Shown: positions 25,422 to 34,276, counted from the first letter of the stretch. The stretch: DNA of 39,894 nucleotides from Verrucomicrobiota bacterium (GCA_003218305.1 QHMY01000104.1:1-39894); one strand, 5' to 3'. Program-made: numbers and translations. The notes: a model not told the origin generated them from the sequence alone.

Positions 25422-25847
25422 TTAGGCTGCTGCCACGTGGTGCCGGGTCAGGAACTTTGTCCGGACCGGTAATTTATCCGCAGCCAGGCGAAGGGATTCG
25501 CGAGCGACGGATTCCGTCACGCCATCAAGTTCGAACAGAATATTGCCCGGCCGGACCGTGGCCACCCAATATTCCGGCTGGCCTTTGCCCTTACCCATTC
25601 GAGTTTCGGGCGGACGTGAAGTCACCGACTTGTCCGGAAAAATCCGGATCCAGAGCTTGCCTTTGCGCTTCATGCTCCGCGTCAACGCTACGCGCGCCGC
25701 CTCGATCTGCGTGTTCGTGATCCAGGCCCGTTCCAGCGTCTGCAAGCCAAACTCGCCGAAGTCAATTCGCAGATTGCGCGAGGCCGTCCCCTTGCGGCTT
25801 CCCCGCTGGGTCTTCCGGTACTTCACGCGTTTTGGCATCAATGGCAT
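25422..25847 (-). CDS. rplP: 50S ribosomal protein L16
   Basis: L16 stabilises A-site tRNA in the 50S subunit. The 141-residue protein shows [79 protein letters not shown] and the usual [13 protein letters not shown] end. A second ATG (25838) could serve as start. Confidence 0.97.
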   Translation of the reverse strand: MPLMPKRVKYRKTQRGSRKGTASRNLRIDFGEFGLQTLERAWITNTQIEAARVALTRSMKRKGKLWIRIFPDKSVTSRPPETRMGKGKGQPEYWVATVRPGNILFELDGVTESVARESLRLAADKLPVRTKFLTRHHVAAA

Positions 25848-25864
25848 ATCGGTCTCCTAAAATC

Positions 25865-26548
25865 TTAAGCTTCGACTGGTTCCGGTGGCGGGGCCGGAGC
25901 GGCCGCAGCCGCCTCAACCGCCGGTTCTTCCTTTTTGCAGAGCCAGCATTTGACCCCGATCTTTCCATAGACGGTATTCGCTTCGGCAAATCCGTAATCA
26001 ATCGGTGTTCGCAGCGTGTGTAGCGGGACCTTGCCTTCGCGATACCACTCCGAGCGTGAGATTTCCGCGCCGTTCAACCGGCCCGAGCTGCGCAACCGAA
26101 TGCCCTGCGCGCCAAAATCCATCGCCACCTGCACCGCTTTCTTCATCGCCCGGCGATAGGCAATTCGGCGCTCGATCTGGAGCGCCACGTTTTCCGCCAC
26201 CAGCTGGGCATCCAGCTCCGGGGTCTTGATTTCCTGAATGTCGATTTTGATCTGTTTACCCTGGGCCATTTTCGAGATCTCTTCCGTCATTTTCTCGATC
26301 TCGGCGCCTTTGCGGCCAATGACGATGCCCGGCCGCGCGGTGTAGATCGTCACCCGAATGCTGTTCCAGGCCCGCTCAATCACGATCTTCGAGACGGCGG
26401 CGAACTGCAGTTTCTTCTTCACGTAGCTGCGAATCTCCAGATCGCTGTGAAGAAACGCCGGCATTTCCTGAGGTGAGGCGTACCACTTCGAACGCCAGTC
26501 CTTGTTGACCGCGAGACGAAAACCAACTGGATTAACTTTTTGTCCCAT
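25865..26548 (-). CDS. rpsC: 30S ribosomal protein S3
   Basis: S3 forms part of the mRNA entry tunnel. The 227-residue protein has [20 protein letters not shown], a KH domain around [20 protein letters not shown], and the C-terminal domain ([60 protein letters not shown]). It ends with an Ala/Pro/Glu-rich tail of about 22 residues. The CWLC pair just before the tail is an odd local feature. Confidence 0.98.
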   Translation of the reverse strand: MGQKVNPVGFRLAVNKDWRSKWYASPQEMPAFLHSDLEIRSYVKKKLQFAAVSKIVIERAWNSIRVTIYTARPGIVIGRKGAEIEKMTEEISKMAQGKQIKIDIQEIKTPELDAQLVAENVALQIERRIAYRRAMKKAVQVAMDFGAQGIRLRSSGRLNGAEISRSEWYREGKVPLHTLRTPIDYGFAEANTVYGKIGVKCWLCKKEEPAVEAAAAAPAPPPEPVEA

Positions 26549-26551
26549 AAG

Positions 26552-27073
26552 TTACTCTTTCACTTCTTCAAGCGGTGCTTCTTCAGTCGGCGCCTCTTCA
26601 ATGGGCGCCTCCACCTTCTCCGGGGCAGCCTCCGATTTTATCTCGGGCTTCTCCTCGACGATGGGCTCCTCTTTTTTCTTAGCGATCGCCTTTTTGGGCT
26701 TTTTCTTCTGCTGTTTCTTCTTCTCGCGGGTCTTGATTTCGATCTCGTCCGTCAAAATGATCCGGATGTGGCTGCTCCGTTTCAGGATCCGGCTCCCGCT
26801 TCCGCGTGCGCGGGGCATCATCCGCTTCTGGGTTGGCCCCTCGCCCACCGTGGCCTCTTTCACCACCAAGCCCTCCACGCGAAGGTTGGCGTTGTTCTCG
26901 GCGTTTGCCACCGCGCTCTTTAGCGTCTTGGCGATCAGGCCGGCGGCCTTCTTCGGGCTGAACGCGACGAGATCCAGCGCAGCCGAAACCGGCAGCCCCT
27001 GAATCGCGCGCGTGACTTCGCGCACCTTGAATGCCGAAATCTTTGCGTACCGTAATGTCGAACTAACTTGCAT
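26552..27073 (-). CDS. rplV: 50S ribosomal protein L22 with ~55-residue acidic/basic C-terminal tail
   Basis: L22 lines the exit tunnel. The core is about residues 1-112: RYAKISAFKVREVTRAIQGL, KTLKSAVANAENNANLRVEG, and the tunnel beta-hairpin and end around MMPRARGSGSRILKRSSHIR. Residues ~113-173 form an added tail, first Lys-rich (KKKQQKKKPKKAIAKKKEEP) then Glu/Ala/Pro-rich. Its neighbour upstream is not rpsS but an envelope-protein gene, an unusual break in S10-operon order. Confidence 0.97.
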   Translation of the reverse strand: MQVSSTLRYAKISAFKVREVTRAIQGLPVSAALDLVAFSPKKAAGLIAKTLKSAVANAENNANLRVEGLVVKEATVGEGPTQKRMMPRARGSGSRILKRSSHIRIILTDEIEIKTREKKKQQKKKPKKAIAKKKEEPIVEEKPEIKSEAAPEKVEAPIEEAPTEEAPLEEVKE

Positions 27074-27091
27074 TTATTTTCCTGTTTAAAC

Positions 27092-27892
27092 TCACATTTG
27101 GCGGGCGTCCGCCTGGAGGCGATCACCCACCTTAATTTTTTCAGAACCCATTTCTTGAATCACCGCGCCGCAAATTCTCTGGCGCACATCGACCACTCGG
27201 AGCGTCGCAATCAATTTGTCCGCCCGCATCACTCGCATCGGCATCCCCATCTTCACTCCCTGGTTCTGCCCGATGTTGGCCACCACCAGCGACCACTCCT
27301 CCTTGACGCTGATCACCCTGGCATCCATCAACGTCGCCATTTCCTCCGGCGCCTTCGGCTGCTTCGTCGCCAGCTCACTCGCCCCGCGCAACTGCGCTTC
27401 CACTTCCATTCTGGCCAGCGCATCGCCACCCGTGGAAGTCTTGAGCAGGTGGATCACCGCCTCGCTCAACCCCAGCATCTGGTCGCGGTATTTCTCCCGC
27501 TCCTTCTCCGTCAAGCGCAGATCTGAAACCGCGCTCAGCAAACGCTGCTCGAGCTTCGCTCGATCTTTGTTCGCCGAATCGAGCCCGAGCGCTTCCAAGC
27601 GCAATTGCAGGTCGGAATATTTCCGGCGGAACGTTTCCGCCTCCACATTCGCTGCGGCCAGGCTCTCGGTCAATGTCTTGACCGACTCCCGCACAAGCGA
27701 GAGCTGCCTCTGCAATTCTTCATTTTGCGAAGGCAGAGCCGGGGCGGTCACTTTCGTGTCCGCATTTTCAATTTTGGATTCTGACAAAGAACTATTCCCC
27801 TCTGCCGCAAGGCAGACCGTTGAGAGTACCAAGCTGAGAGTTGAGAGAATCGTCTTCTCCCTGGCTCCCGAACTTTTTCTCTCAACTCTCAA
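27092..27892 (-). CDS. exported coiled-coil protein inserted in the S10 operon (unknown function)
   Basis: A protein of up to 266 residues between rpsS and rplV, where bacteria normally have no gene. A hydrophobic stretch (TILSTLSLVLSTVCLAAEG, residues ~14-32) looks like a signal peptide. Residues ~55-150 are charged and heptad-like (EELQRQLSLVRESVKTLTES; LRLTEKEREKYRDQMLGLSE), a coiled coil. Residues ~190-262 form a beta-rich domain (EEWSLVVANIGQNQGVKMGM; VDVRQRICGAVIQEM) reminiscent of the MreC/OB-like fold of envelope proteins. No ATG is available; TTG at 27892 is the best start, preceded by GAGAG, and it lies inside a 15-bp inverted repeat. By inference it is a periplasmic or envelope structural protein. 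The start is uncertain. Confidence 0.75.
   Translation of the reverse strand: MRVERKSSGAREKTILSTLSLVLSTVCLAAEGNSSLSESKIENADTKVTAPALPSQNEELQRQLSLVRESVKTLTESLAAANVEAETFRRKYSDLQLRLEALGLDSANKDRAKLEQRLLSAVSDLRLTEKEREKYRDQMLGLSEAVIHLLKTSTGGDALARMEVEAQLRGASELATKQPKAPEEMATLMDARVISVKEEWSLVVANIGQNQGVKMGMPMRVMRADKLIATLRVVDVRQRICGAVIQEMGSEKIKVGDRLQADARQM
27835..27891. repeat. perfect 15-bp inverted repeat over the start of the coiled-coil gene
   Basis: TGAGAGTTGAGAGAA (27835-27849) and its exact complement (27877-27891) flank 27 bases. The TTGAGAG word recurs nearby (27819, 27841 and, on the minus strand, up to 27908). The right arm covers the TTG start codon of the coiled-coil gene, 15 bp after the rpsS stop. 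Confidence 0.8.
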
Positions 27893-27906
27893 CTCAAAAC
27901 TCTCAA

Positions 27907-28185
27907 CTATTTCGTCACCTTCGCGGTGTGCGAACCGTGCTTCTTAAAGATACGCGTCGGCGAAAACTCGCCGAGCTTATGGCCGACCATATTTTCGGTC
28001 ACAAACACCGAGATAAACGTCTTGCCGTTGTGAACCATGAACGTGTGGCCGACAAAATCCGGCGTGACCATTGAGCGGCGCGCCCACGTTTTCACCGGCT
28101 TCTTCACGCCCGAAGTGTTCATCTTGTCGATCTTTTCGAGGAGATGAGGCGCCACGAACGGTCCTTTTTTTAAAGATCTGGCCAT
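27907..28185 (-). CDS. rpsS: 30S ribosomal protein S19
   Basis: S19 sits in the 30S head with S13. The 92-residue protein is typical: [40 protein letters not shown] and [20 protein letters not shown], ending with [18 protein letters not shown]. It follows rplB by 11 bp. Confidence 0.98.
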   Translation of the reverse strand: MARSLKKGPFVAPHLLEKIDKMNTSGVKKPVKTWARRSMVTPDFVGHTFMVHNGKTFISVFVTENMVGHKLGEFSPTRIFKKHGSHTAKVTK

Positions 28186-28196
28186 ATATCAAAAAT

Positions 28197-29036
28197 TTAT
28201 TTCTTCCGGCGGTCCTGCATGATGAACCGATCGCTCGGCTTGTGCTTCGCGCGGGTCTTGAAACCCTTCGCCAGCTGACCCCACGGACTCACCGGGTGGT
28301 GGCGTCCACCGCCGCCCTTCGATTTGCCCTGGCCGCCACCCATCGGGTGATCGATCGGGTTCATGACCATGCCGCGCACGTGCGGACGCCGGCCCTGCCA
28401 GCGGGTGCGACCGGCCTTGCCGCTCGCCACGTTCATGTGATCGACGTTGCCGACCTGGCCGATGGTCGCAAAACAGGTCTCGTGGATCCGGCGAATCTCG
28501 CCCGAAGGAAGCTTGACCAGCGCATAACCGGCTTCCCGGTTGCTCAGCGTGGCCTGCTGCCCGGCGCTGCGCGCGATTTGTCCACCACGGCCCGGAGCGA
28601 TTTCAATGTTATGAATGCTGGAACCCAGCGGGATCGTGCTGAGCGGCAACGAATTCCCCAGGTCGGGCGGAGCCTCGTTTCCGGACATGACTTTCGCGCC
28701 TGCCGTCAAACCGTCTGGCGCGAGGATGTAGCTCATTTCGCCGTCCGCGTACTTAATAAGAGCGATACGCGCCGAGCGATTCGGATCGTACTCGATGCCG
28801 ACTACCTCCGCGACGACACCGTGTTTGCGTCGCTTGAAGTCGACCTTGCGGTACTTCTGTTTATGTCCGCCGCCGATGTGCCGCGAGGTCAACCGGCCAT
28901 TATTGTTCCGGCCGCCACTCCGCTTCTTGACCTCGATGAGGCTTTTATGCGGCTTCGATTTGGTGATCTCGGTAAAAGCCGGAAGCGACTTGAAACGAAG
29001 CGTGGGTGTAAGTGGGCGAAAACTTTTGAGAGCCAT
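28197..29036 (-). CDS. rplB: 50S ribosomal protein L2
   Basis: L2 is a primary 23S rRNA binder near the peptidyl-transferase centre. The 279-residue protein shows [40 protein letters not shown] and the SH3-like centre ([20 protein letters not shown]). The conserved C-terminal loop [20 protein letters not shown], with HHPVSPWGQ, holds the His near the catalytic centre. It lies between rplW (6 bp) and rpsS. Confidence 0.98.
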   Translation of the reverse strand: MALKSFRPLTPTLRFKSLPAFTEITKSKPHKSLIEVKKRSGGRNNNGRLTSRHIGGGHKQKYRKVDFKRRKHGVVAEVVGIEYDPNRSARIALIKYADGEMSYILAPDGLTAGAKVMSGNEAPPDLGNSLPLSTIPLGSSIHNIEIAPGRGGQIARSAGQQATLSNREAGYALVKLPSGEIRRIHETCFATIGQVGNVDHMNVASGKAGRTRWQGRRPHVRGMVMNPIDHPMGGGQGKSKGGGGRHHPVSPWGQLAKGFKTRAKHKPSDRFIMQDRRKK

Positions 29037-29042
29037 AATCAG

Positions 29043-29327
29043 TTAGACGAGGTCGATCTTCTCGCCTTCCTTCAAGGTCACGATGGCTTTTTTCCAGTGC
29101 GGTTTGCGGCCGAAATCGGCGCGGCGTTCGCGCTTCTTTTTCCCGGCGTAGTTGCACGTGTTCACCGCCACGACCTTCTTGTTAAAAAGTTTCTCGATCG
29201 CGTGCTTGATCTGAATCTTGTTAGCGCGCGGCGACACCCGAAAAACGTACTTGTTCAGCTTCTCACTGAGCAGGGAAGCCTTCTCGGTCAGCCGAACGGT
29301 TTGGATGAGATCGTATGGTTCGTTCAT
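29043..29327 (-). CDS. rplW: 50S ribosomal protein L23
   Basis: L23 is the docking site for trigger factor and SRP at the exit tunnel. The 94-residue protein has LIQTVRLTEKASLLSEKLNK, YVFRVSPRANKIQIKHAIEK and VVAVNTCNYAGKKKRERRAD, with a conserved KKAIVTLKEGEKIDL end. The start overlaps the rplD stop by 4 bp, with AAGGA upstream. Confidence 0.97.
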   Translation of the reverse strand: MNEPYDLIQTVRLTEKASLLSEKLNKYVFRVSPRANKIQIKHAIEKLFNKKVVAVNTCNYAGKKKRERRADFGRKPHWKKAIVTLKEGEKIDLV

Positions 29328-29938
29328 TCCCGGTTCATCCTTTCGGCCAGTTGTTCTAACGCCGATGGCGTGACTAAAATCTTGTCGAAAGCGAGCAATT
29401 GCTCGGCGTTTACGTTCGCCGCCGTTGCGAGCAGGACTGGCTTCACATTCCGAGCGGACCGAAACGTGTTATCATCGAACGAGTCGGAAACGATCAGGAC
29501 TTTCCGCGCATCGGTCTGCTTCTTTACGAGGGCGATAAATAATTTCGTCTTGGTCTCCGCCACGGCGAATTTCTCGACGGTCAACACGTCGCCCGCCTTG
29601 ATCCGTTCGCTCAGTGCCTTCTGAAAGGCGAGACGCTTGGTTGTCTTGGAAACTTTTTTCGTGTAATCGCGCGGCTTTGGCCCGAAGACCACGCCACCGC
29701 CCCGCCAGATCACGGACGATTTGTATCCGGCTCGCGCTCGGCCCGTTCCTTTTTGCCGCCATGGTTTCGCGCCGGAGAGATTCACATCGGCCTTCGTCTT
29801 CGTGTTGGCCGAACCGGAACGACGCGCCGCGCGCATCGCTACGATCGTGTCGTGCAGCGCCTGCGTTCCACGTCCCGTCTCGATCAACTCGATCTTTGCC
29901 TCCTTGGCGGCCGCTGCTGTTAAAACTTTCGCGCTCAT
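29324..29938 (-). CDS. rplD: 50S ribosomal protein L4
   Basis: L4 lines the exit tunnel and in E. coli represses the S10 operon through its leader. The 204-residue protein has the tunnel loop ADVNLSGAKPWRQKGTGRAR, AGYKSSVIWRGGGVVFGPKP and the helical FQKALSERIKAGDVLTVEKF. Whether it regulates this operon is unknown; no S10-type leader lies before rpsJ, which overlaps fusA. It overlaps rplC and rplW by 4 bp each. Confidence 0.98.
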   Translation of the reverse strand: MSAKVLTAAAAKEAKIELIETGRGTQALHDTIVAMRAARRSGSANTKTKADVNLSGAKPWRQKGTGRARAGYKSSVIWRGGGVVFGPKPRDYTKKVSKTTKRLAFQKALSERIKAGDVLTVEKFAVAETKTKLFIALVKKQTDARKVLIVSDSFDDNTFRSARNVKPVLLATAANVNAEQLLAFDKILVTPSALEQLAERMNRE

Positions 29939-30585
29939 TTCTTGGCCGCCTCGCTTGCGGGTTTCTTGATGGCCGGCCGGATGACGACGTAGCTCCCATT
30001 CGATCCCGGAACCGCGCCACTGATCAAAATCACTTTCTCCGTTTCGCGCACCTGCATGACCTGCAGGTTCTGCACGGTGACGCGTTCGTCACCCATGTGG
30101 CCGGGCATGCCCATGTTTTTCCAGATGCGTCCGGGGGTCGAGCGATTGCCGACGGCGCCGTTGCGACGATGCGTTTTGGAACCGTGCGCCGCGCCCTGGC
30201 CCTGGAAGTTATGCTTCTTCATCACGCCCTGAAAACCTTTGCCTTTCGAGCGGCCGATCACATCGACCCAATCGCCCGGCTGGAATTGAGTCACGCTCAA
30301 ATCGACGTCTCCCTCGGGCGCGTCGGCCTCGAGGCGAAATTCTTTCATGAGTTTCTTGGGCTCAGAGCCGGCCTTGGTGAATTCCCCGAGGCGCGCCTTG
30401 GTCACCCGCGACTCTTTCTGCGCGCCGAACCCGACCTTGACCGCGGAGTAACCATCCTTCTCCGCAGTGATCCGGCGCAGGAGCACGTTATCGCCCGCCG
30501 CGATGACGGTTACCGGACGCATCCGGCCGTTCGCGTCGTAAACGCTGGTCATGCCGATTTTTTGTCCTAGTAAACCGATGCTCAT
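29935..30585 (-). CDS. rplC: 50S ribosomal protein L3
   Basis: L3 is an early assembly protein reaching toward the peptidyl-transferase centre. The 216-residue protein shows GLLGQKIGMTSVYDANGRMR, KGFQGVMKKHNFQGQGAAHG (including the region of the methylated Gln in E. coli L3) and GKTHRR-like HGSKTHRRNGAVGNRSTPGR, with GMPGHMGDERVTVQNLQVM. A basic KKPASEAAKK tail ends it. It lies 35 bp after rpsJ. Confidence 0.98.
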   Translation of the reverse strand: MSIGLLGQKIGMTSVYDANGRMRPVTVIAAGDNVLLRRITAEKDGYSAVKVGFGAQKESRVTKARLGEFTKAGSEPKKLMKEFRLEADAPEGDVDLSVTQFQPGDWVDVIGRSKGKGFQGVMKKHNFQGQGAAHGSKTHRRNGAVGNRSTPGRIWKNMGMPGHMGDERVTVQNLQVMQVRETEKVILISGAVPGSNGSYVVIRPAIKKPASEAAKK

Positions 30586-30620
30586 GATCGTTGGTTTGCA
30601 AATTGTTCGAAGCTAGACCG

Positions 30621-30932
30621 CTAAATCTTGATCGTAATATCCACGCCCGCCGGCAGGTTTAGTTTTTTCAACTCATCGACCGTTTTCGCGGTTGGTTCGA
30701 TGATGTCGAGCAGGCGTTTGTGCGTGCGAATTTCAAATTGATCCATCGACTTCTTGTCGACGTGGGGTGAACGATTCACCGTAAATTTTTCGATCAGCGT
30801 CGGCAGCGGAATCGGACCCGCCACGCGCGCACCGGTGCGCTTCGCCGTCTCCACAATGTCGATCGCGGACTGATCGAGCATGCGGTGGTCGAATGCTTTC
30901 AACCGGATGCGGATGCGTTGGCCGTTCGTCAT
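30621..30932 (-). CDS. rpsJ: 30S ribosomal protein S10
   Basis: S10 belongs to the 30S head and is NusE in transcription antitermination. The 103-residue protein has [40 protein letters not shown] and the signature [20 protein letters not shown]. Its start overlaps the fusA stop (ATGA), with AAGGA 6 bases upstream, so str and S10 parts are joined without a promoter gap and tuf is absent. Confidence 0.98.
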   Translation of the reverse strand: MTNGQRIRIRLKAFDHRMLDQSAIDIVETAKRTGARVAGPIPLPTLIEKFTVNRSPHVDKKSMDQFEIRTHKRLLDIIEPTAKTVDELKKLNLPAGVDITIKI

Positions 30933-33106
30933 TTGGTTTCCTTCTGATCAAGAACGGCCGCGACGAGCTGTGCCGGCACCTGTTCGAAATGGGATGGCTC
31001 CATCGAGTAACTCGAACGGCCTTTTGAAAGTGAGCGGATGGCAGTGGCGTAACCGAACATTTCCGCGAGGGGAACCTCCGCGTTGATCATCATCAGGTTC
31101 CCTTTGGACTCCATGCTTCCGATCTTGCCGCGGCGGCGCTGTAAATCGCCCATGATATCACCCTGGTATTCCTCCGGAGTCGCATTCTCGACCTTCATGA
31201 TTGGCTCGAGCAGAATCGGCTTTGCTTTCTTGAAAGCGTCTTTCACCGCAAAAATCGCGGCCAATTTGAAGGCCATTTCGTTCGAATCGACGTCGTGATA
31301 CGACCCGTCGACAATATCAACATTGGCGTCGATCACCTCGTAACCACCAACCACGCCGTTGCGCATGGCCTCTTCGATCCCCTTCTTGCAAGCCGGGATG
31401 TATTCCTTCGGGATATTTCCGCCAACGACTTTGTTCTCAACCGTAATGCCTTTGCCACGCTCGTTCGGCTGCACCTTAATAATGACGTGGCCATACTGAC
31501 CGCGGCCGCCTGATTGCTTGATCAGCTTGCCCTCGCCATCCGCCGGCGCGGTAATCGTCTCGCGATAGGCGATCTGCGGCTTGCCCGCGTTCGCGTCCAC
31601 TTTGAATTCGCGGAGCATCCGGTCGCGGATGATCTCGAGGTGGAGTTCGCCCATGCCCGCGATGATCGTCTGGCCGGTATCTTCGTGGGTGAAAACTTTG
31701 AAAGTTGGATCTTCCTCGGAGAGCCGCTGAAGCGCGACGCCCATCTTCTCCTGGTCCTGCTTGGTCTTTGGCTCGATCGCCATCGATATAACCGGATCAG
31801 GAAACGAAGGTGGCTCGAGCAGGATTGGAAAATCTTCGTCGCAGAGCGTGTCGCCCGTGGTGATGTTCTTGATGCCAACAATCGCCGCGATGTCTCCCGA
31901 GAAGCAGGTGTCGATATCTTCGCGTTTGTCCGCCTGAATTTGAATCAAACGGCTGATCCGCTCGCGCTTGTTGGTGCGCGGGTTGTAAACGTTGTCGCCC
32001 TTGCTCAGTTTTCCGGAATAGACGCGGAAGAAAACCAGTTTCCCAACGAATGGGTCGCTCCACAGTTTGAAAGCGAGGGAACAGAACTTCCCCTTGTCGT
32101 CAGTCGGCGCTTCCATCTTCTCGTGGGTGTCCGGCTCCATCCCAACCGCGGGCGGAATGTCGAGAGGGCCCGGCAGATAATCGACCACGGCGTCGACGAG
32201 GTATTGCACTCCCTTGTTCTTGAACGCAGAACCTCCCACCACCGGCACGAACTTATTGGCAATCGTCTGGCGGCGGATGCCGGCCTTCAGCATTTGCGGC
32301 GTAATCGGCTTCTCTTCCAGGACGGCTTCGGCCACCTCGTCGTCAATATTGGAGATAGCCTCAACTAAATCAGCATAGGCCTTGTCTACCTGAGCCTTGT
32401 TCTCTTCCGGAATGTCCCGCACTTCGTAGACAGAACCCATCGAGTCGTCATCGAGATAGAACACGGCCTTGCGGTTCACCACGTCGAGCTGACCCTTGAG
32501 ATAATCTTCTTTTCCAAGAGGGATGAGAATCGGCCAGGCATTTGCGCCGAGTTTTTTGCGCATCGAGTCGATCGACATGTCGAAGTCGGCACCGACGCGA
32601 TCCATCTTATTAATAAAGGCAATACGCGGGACGAGGTACTTGTTCGCCTGGCGCCAGACGGTCTCCGATTGCGGCTGAACTCCGGCCACGGCATCAAAAA
32701 CGGCGATCGCACCATCTAGAACGCGCAATGACCGCTCCACCTCCGCGGTGAAATCCACGTGCCCGGGTGTATCGATGATGTTCACGCGCATTTTAATGCC
32801 CTCGAACATCTTGTAGACACCCTCTTCGGGCTTCTGCATCCAGGCGCAGGTCGTGGCCGCGGACGTAATCGTGATGCCGCGCTCGCGTTCCTGCTCCATC
32901 CAGTCGGTCACGGTGGTGCCTTCGTGCACCTCACCGATCTTGTGGATCATGCCAGTGTAAAAAAGAATGCGCTCGGTTAGCGTGGTCTTGCCGGCGTCAA
33001 TGTGCGCCGCGATGCCAATGTTCCGCGTCCGTTCGAGCGGAAACTTGCGGTCGGGCGAATTCGGATTCGTCGGAGCGGCGGATTTTTGTTCGAGCGTGGC
33101 GGGCAT
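30929..33106 (-). CDS. fusA: elongation factor G
   Basis: The translocation GTPase, 725 residues. The G domain shows [20 protein letters not shown] (P-loop), REGITIT-like [16 protein letters not shown] (switch I), [20 protein letters not shown] (G3) and INKMDR (G4). Domains II-V follow with [20 protein letters not shown] and [14 protein letters not shown] (domain IV), ending in [17 protein letters not shown] 20-residue extra N-terminus ([20 protein letters not shown]) precedes the G domain. It follows rpsG by 13 bp and overlaps rpsJ. Confidence 0.98.
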   Translation of the reverse strand: MPATLEQKSAAPTNPNSPDRKFPLERTRNIGIAAHIDAGKTTLTERILFYTGMIHKIGEVHEGTTVTDWMEQERERGITITSAATTCAWMQKPEEGVYKMFEGIKMRVNIIDTPGHVDFTAEVERSLRVLDGAIAVFDAVAGVQPQSETVWRQANKYLVPRIAFINKMDRVGADFDMSIDSMRKKLGANAWPILIPLGKEDYLKGQLDVVNRKAVFYLDDDSMGSVYEVRDIPEENKAQVDKAYADLVEAISNIDDEVAEAVLEEKPITPQMLKAGIRRQTIANKFVPVVGGSAFKNKGVQYLVDAVVDYLPGPLDIPPAVGMEPDTHEKMEAPTDDKGKFCSLAFKLWSDPFVGKLVFFRVYSGKLSKGDNVYNPRTNKRERISRLIQIQADKREDIDTCFSGDIAAIVGIKNITTGDTLCDEDFPILLEPPSFPDPVISMAIEPKTKQDQEKMGVALQRLSEEDPTFKVFTHEDTGQTIIAGMGELHLEIIRDRMLREFKVDANAGKPQIAYRETITAPADGEGKLIKQSGGRGQYGHVIIKVQPNERGKGITVENKVVGGNIPKEYIPACKKGIEEAMRNGVVGGYEVIDANVDIVDGSYHDVDSNEMAFKLAAIFAVKDAFKKAKPILLEPIMKVENATPEEYQGDIMGDLQRRRGKIGSMESKGNLMMINAEVPLAEMFGYATAIRSLSKGRSSYSMEPSHFEQVPAQLVAAVLDQKETK

Positions 33107-33119
33107 AACGAGAAAAGGG

Positions 33120-33593
33120 TTACCAGCGGAAATGGGCGAAGGCGCGGTTGGCTTGGGCCATTTTGTGGGTGTCGTCGCGTTTCTTGATCGCGTTGCCCTG
33201 GCCGGCCGCGGCGTCTTTCAATTCGGCGGCGAGCGCCTCGGCCATCGGCAGACCGCGGCGGTTATCCGCGTATTGGACGATCCAGCGCATCGCGAGAGAA
33301 ACCTGGCGCGCGGGGGTGACTTCCATCGGCACCTGATAGGTCGCGCCACCGACGCGGCGTGATTTTACTTCGAGGCGGGGGCGCACATTTTCCAGCGCCT
33401 TGTTGACGATTTCGAGAGGATCAACTGCGTCCGAGCCTTCGCGGGATTTATCGATCGCCGTGTAAACGATCCGTTCGGCGAGTGATTTCTTGCCCCGTTT
33501 CATCACGGTGGAAATGAGGCGCGCGACCGCCGGACTGCCGTAACGCGAGTCGAGCTTCTCCTCTTTTTTGTAAACTTTCCGCCGCCGAGACAT
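33120..33593 (-). CDS. rpsG: 30S ribosomal protein S7
   Basis: S7 nucleates the 30S head and contacts E-site tRNA; in E. coli it represses the str operon. The 157-residue protein has [60 protein letters not shown] and the end [14 protein letters not shown]. It lies between rpsL (34 bp) and fusA (13 bp). Confidence 0.98.
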   Translation of the reverse strand: MSRRRKVYKKEEKLDSRYGSPAVARLISTVMKRGKKSLAERIVYTAIDKSREGSDAVDPLEIVNKALENVRPRLEVKSRRVGGATYQVPMEVTPARQVSLAMRWIVQYADNRRGLPMAEALAAELKDAAAGQGNAIKKRDDTHKMAQANRAFAHFRW

Positions 33594-33627
33594 GTGATTC
33601 TGTTTCCGTACTTATTAGAGTGCTAAA

Positions 33628-34026
33628 TTATTTCTTGGCCGCCGCGTCGCCTCCTGCTTTCGGACGCTTCGCTCCGTATTTCGAACGGCTGCGCCGGCGC
33701 CCGTCAACCCCGAGGCTATCGAGCGTTCCCCGCACAATGTGGTAACGCACGCCCGGCAAATCTTTCACGCGTCCGCCTCGCACGAGCACGATTGAGTGCT
33801 CCTGGAGATTGTGTCCTTCGCCGGGAATGTAGGCAATCACTTCCTGGCCATTCGTCAACCGCACTTTTGCCACTTTTCGCAGCGCGGAATTCGGCTTCTT
33901 CGGCGTCCGCGTCATGACCTGGGTGCAGACGCCGCGCCGTTGCGGACAATTCTTCAGCGCCGGTGATTTCGATTTCACCGAGACCTTCTTTCGTCCCTTG
34001 CGAATAAGCTGATTAATTGTTGGCAT
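33628..34026 (-). CDS. rpsL: 30S ribosomal protein S12
   Basis: S12 shapes the decoding centre. From the ATG at 34026 the 132-residue protein reads [20 protein letters not shown], with [12 protein letters not shown] and [19 protein letters not shown]. The lysines altered in streptomycin-resistant E. coli (Lys43, Lys88 equivalents) are both wild type. The open frame continues to 34350 but that part has no S12 homology and covers the promoter region. A short Ala/Lys tail (GGDAAAKK) is present. It is the first gene of the cluster and no clear Shine-Dalgarno precedes it. Confidence 0.98.
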   Translation of the reverse strand: MPTINQLIRKGRKKVSVKSKSPALKNCPQRRGVCTQVMTRTPKKPNSALRKVAKVRLTNGQEVIAYIPGEGHNLQEHSIVLVRGGRVKDLPGVRYHIVRGTLDSLGVDGRRRSRSKYGAKRPKAGGDAAAKK

Positions 34027-34033
34027 CGTCGTT

Positions 34034-34068
34034 AAATTAAAAGCCGCCCGATCTACGTAATCCGGGCG
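34034..34068 (-). terminator. second leader hairpin before rpsL (terminator-like)
   Basis: On the minus strand CGCCCG pairs with CGGGCG (34045-34050 with 34063-34068, plus a bulged AT/AT extension). GCTTTTAATTT follows. It ends 8 bases before the rpsL start, so it could terminate transcription or affect initiation. Confidence 0.5.
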
Positions 34069-34070
34069 AC

Positions 34071-34116
34071 AAAAAAACCGCACAGGCCGCGTTTTGCTCC
34101 CACGCACCTGATGCGG
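34071..34116 (-). terminator. leader intrinsic terminator / candidate attenuator upstream of rpsL
   Basis: On the minus strand CCGCA-U-CAGG pairs with CCTGTGCGG (one bulged base). Inner GCGT/ACGC pairs continue the stem, and seven T residues (34071-34077) follow. No minus-strand gene lies upstream for it to terminate, because the neighbour is divergent, so it must act on the rpsL transcript itself. This points to attenuation. Confidence 0.7.
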
Positions 34117-34125
34117 AGAGCCGGC

Positions 34126-34153
34126 AATATAGGAACGATTCGAGACGCTGCAA
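34126..34153 (-). promoter_or_regulatory. putative promoter of the ribosomal superoperon
   Basis: Minus strand: a TATATT -10 box (34131-34126) with TTGCAG 16 bases upstream (34153-34148). The expected start, near 34119, would be just before the leader terminator. The -35 match is weak. Confidence 0.45.
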
Positions 34154-34221
34154 CAATATTTTCGACAATTTAGGGCGGTGCAGTGAACCGCCGCGTTCCA
34201 CCCGAAGCGCCCAAAACGCAT

Positions 34222-34263
34222 TTGACACGCCAACTTATTTCTATTATTTCTGTTTAGACAGAA
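34222..34263 (+). promoter_or_regulatory. putative promoter and operator of the GbsR-type regulator
   Basis: TTGACA at 34222-34227 is followed by TATTAT (34242-34247, short 14-base spacing) or TATTTC (34245-34250, 17 bases). The perfect palindrome TTCTGT-TTAG-ACAGAA (34248-34263) overlaps the -10/start region, 13 bases before the ATG, a fitting place for autorepression. Confidence 0.4.
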
Positions 34264-34276
34264 CAGACTGACATTT

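Noticed and set aside
27819-27908. Repeated TTGAGAG words considered as a CRISPR array
   Set aside because: Units are only 7-15 bases, not regularly spaced, with no spacers and no cas genes.
28071-29624. 517-codon plus-strand frame
   Set aside because: Antisense to rpsS, rplB, rplW and rplD, all certain genes; the frame is open only because of high GC.
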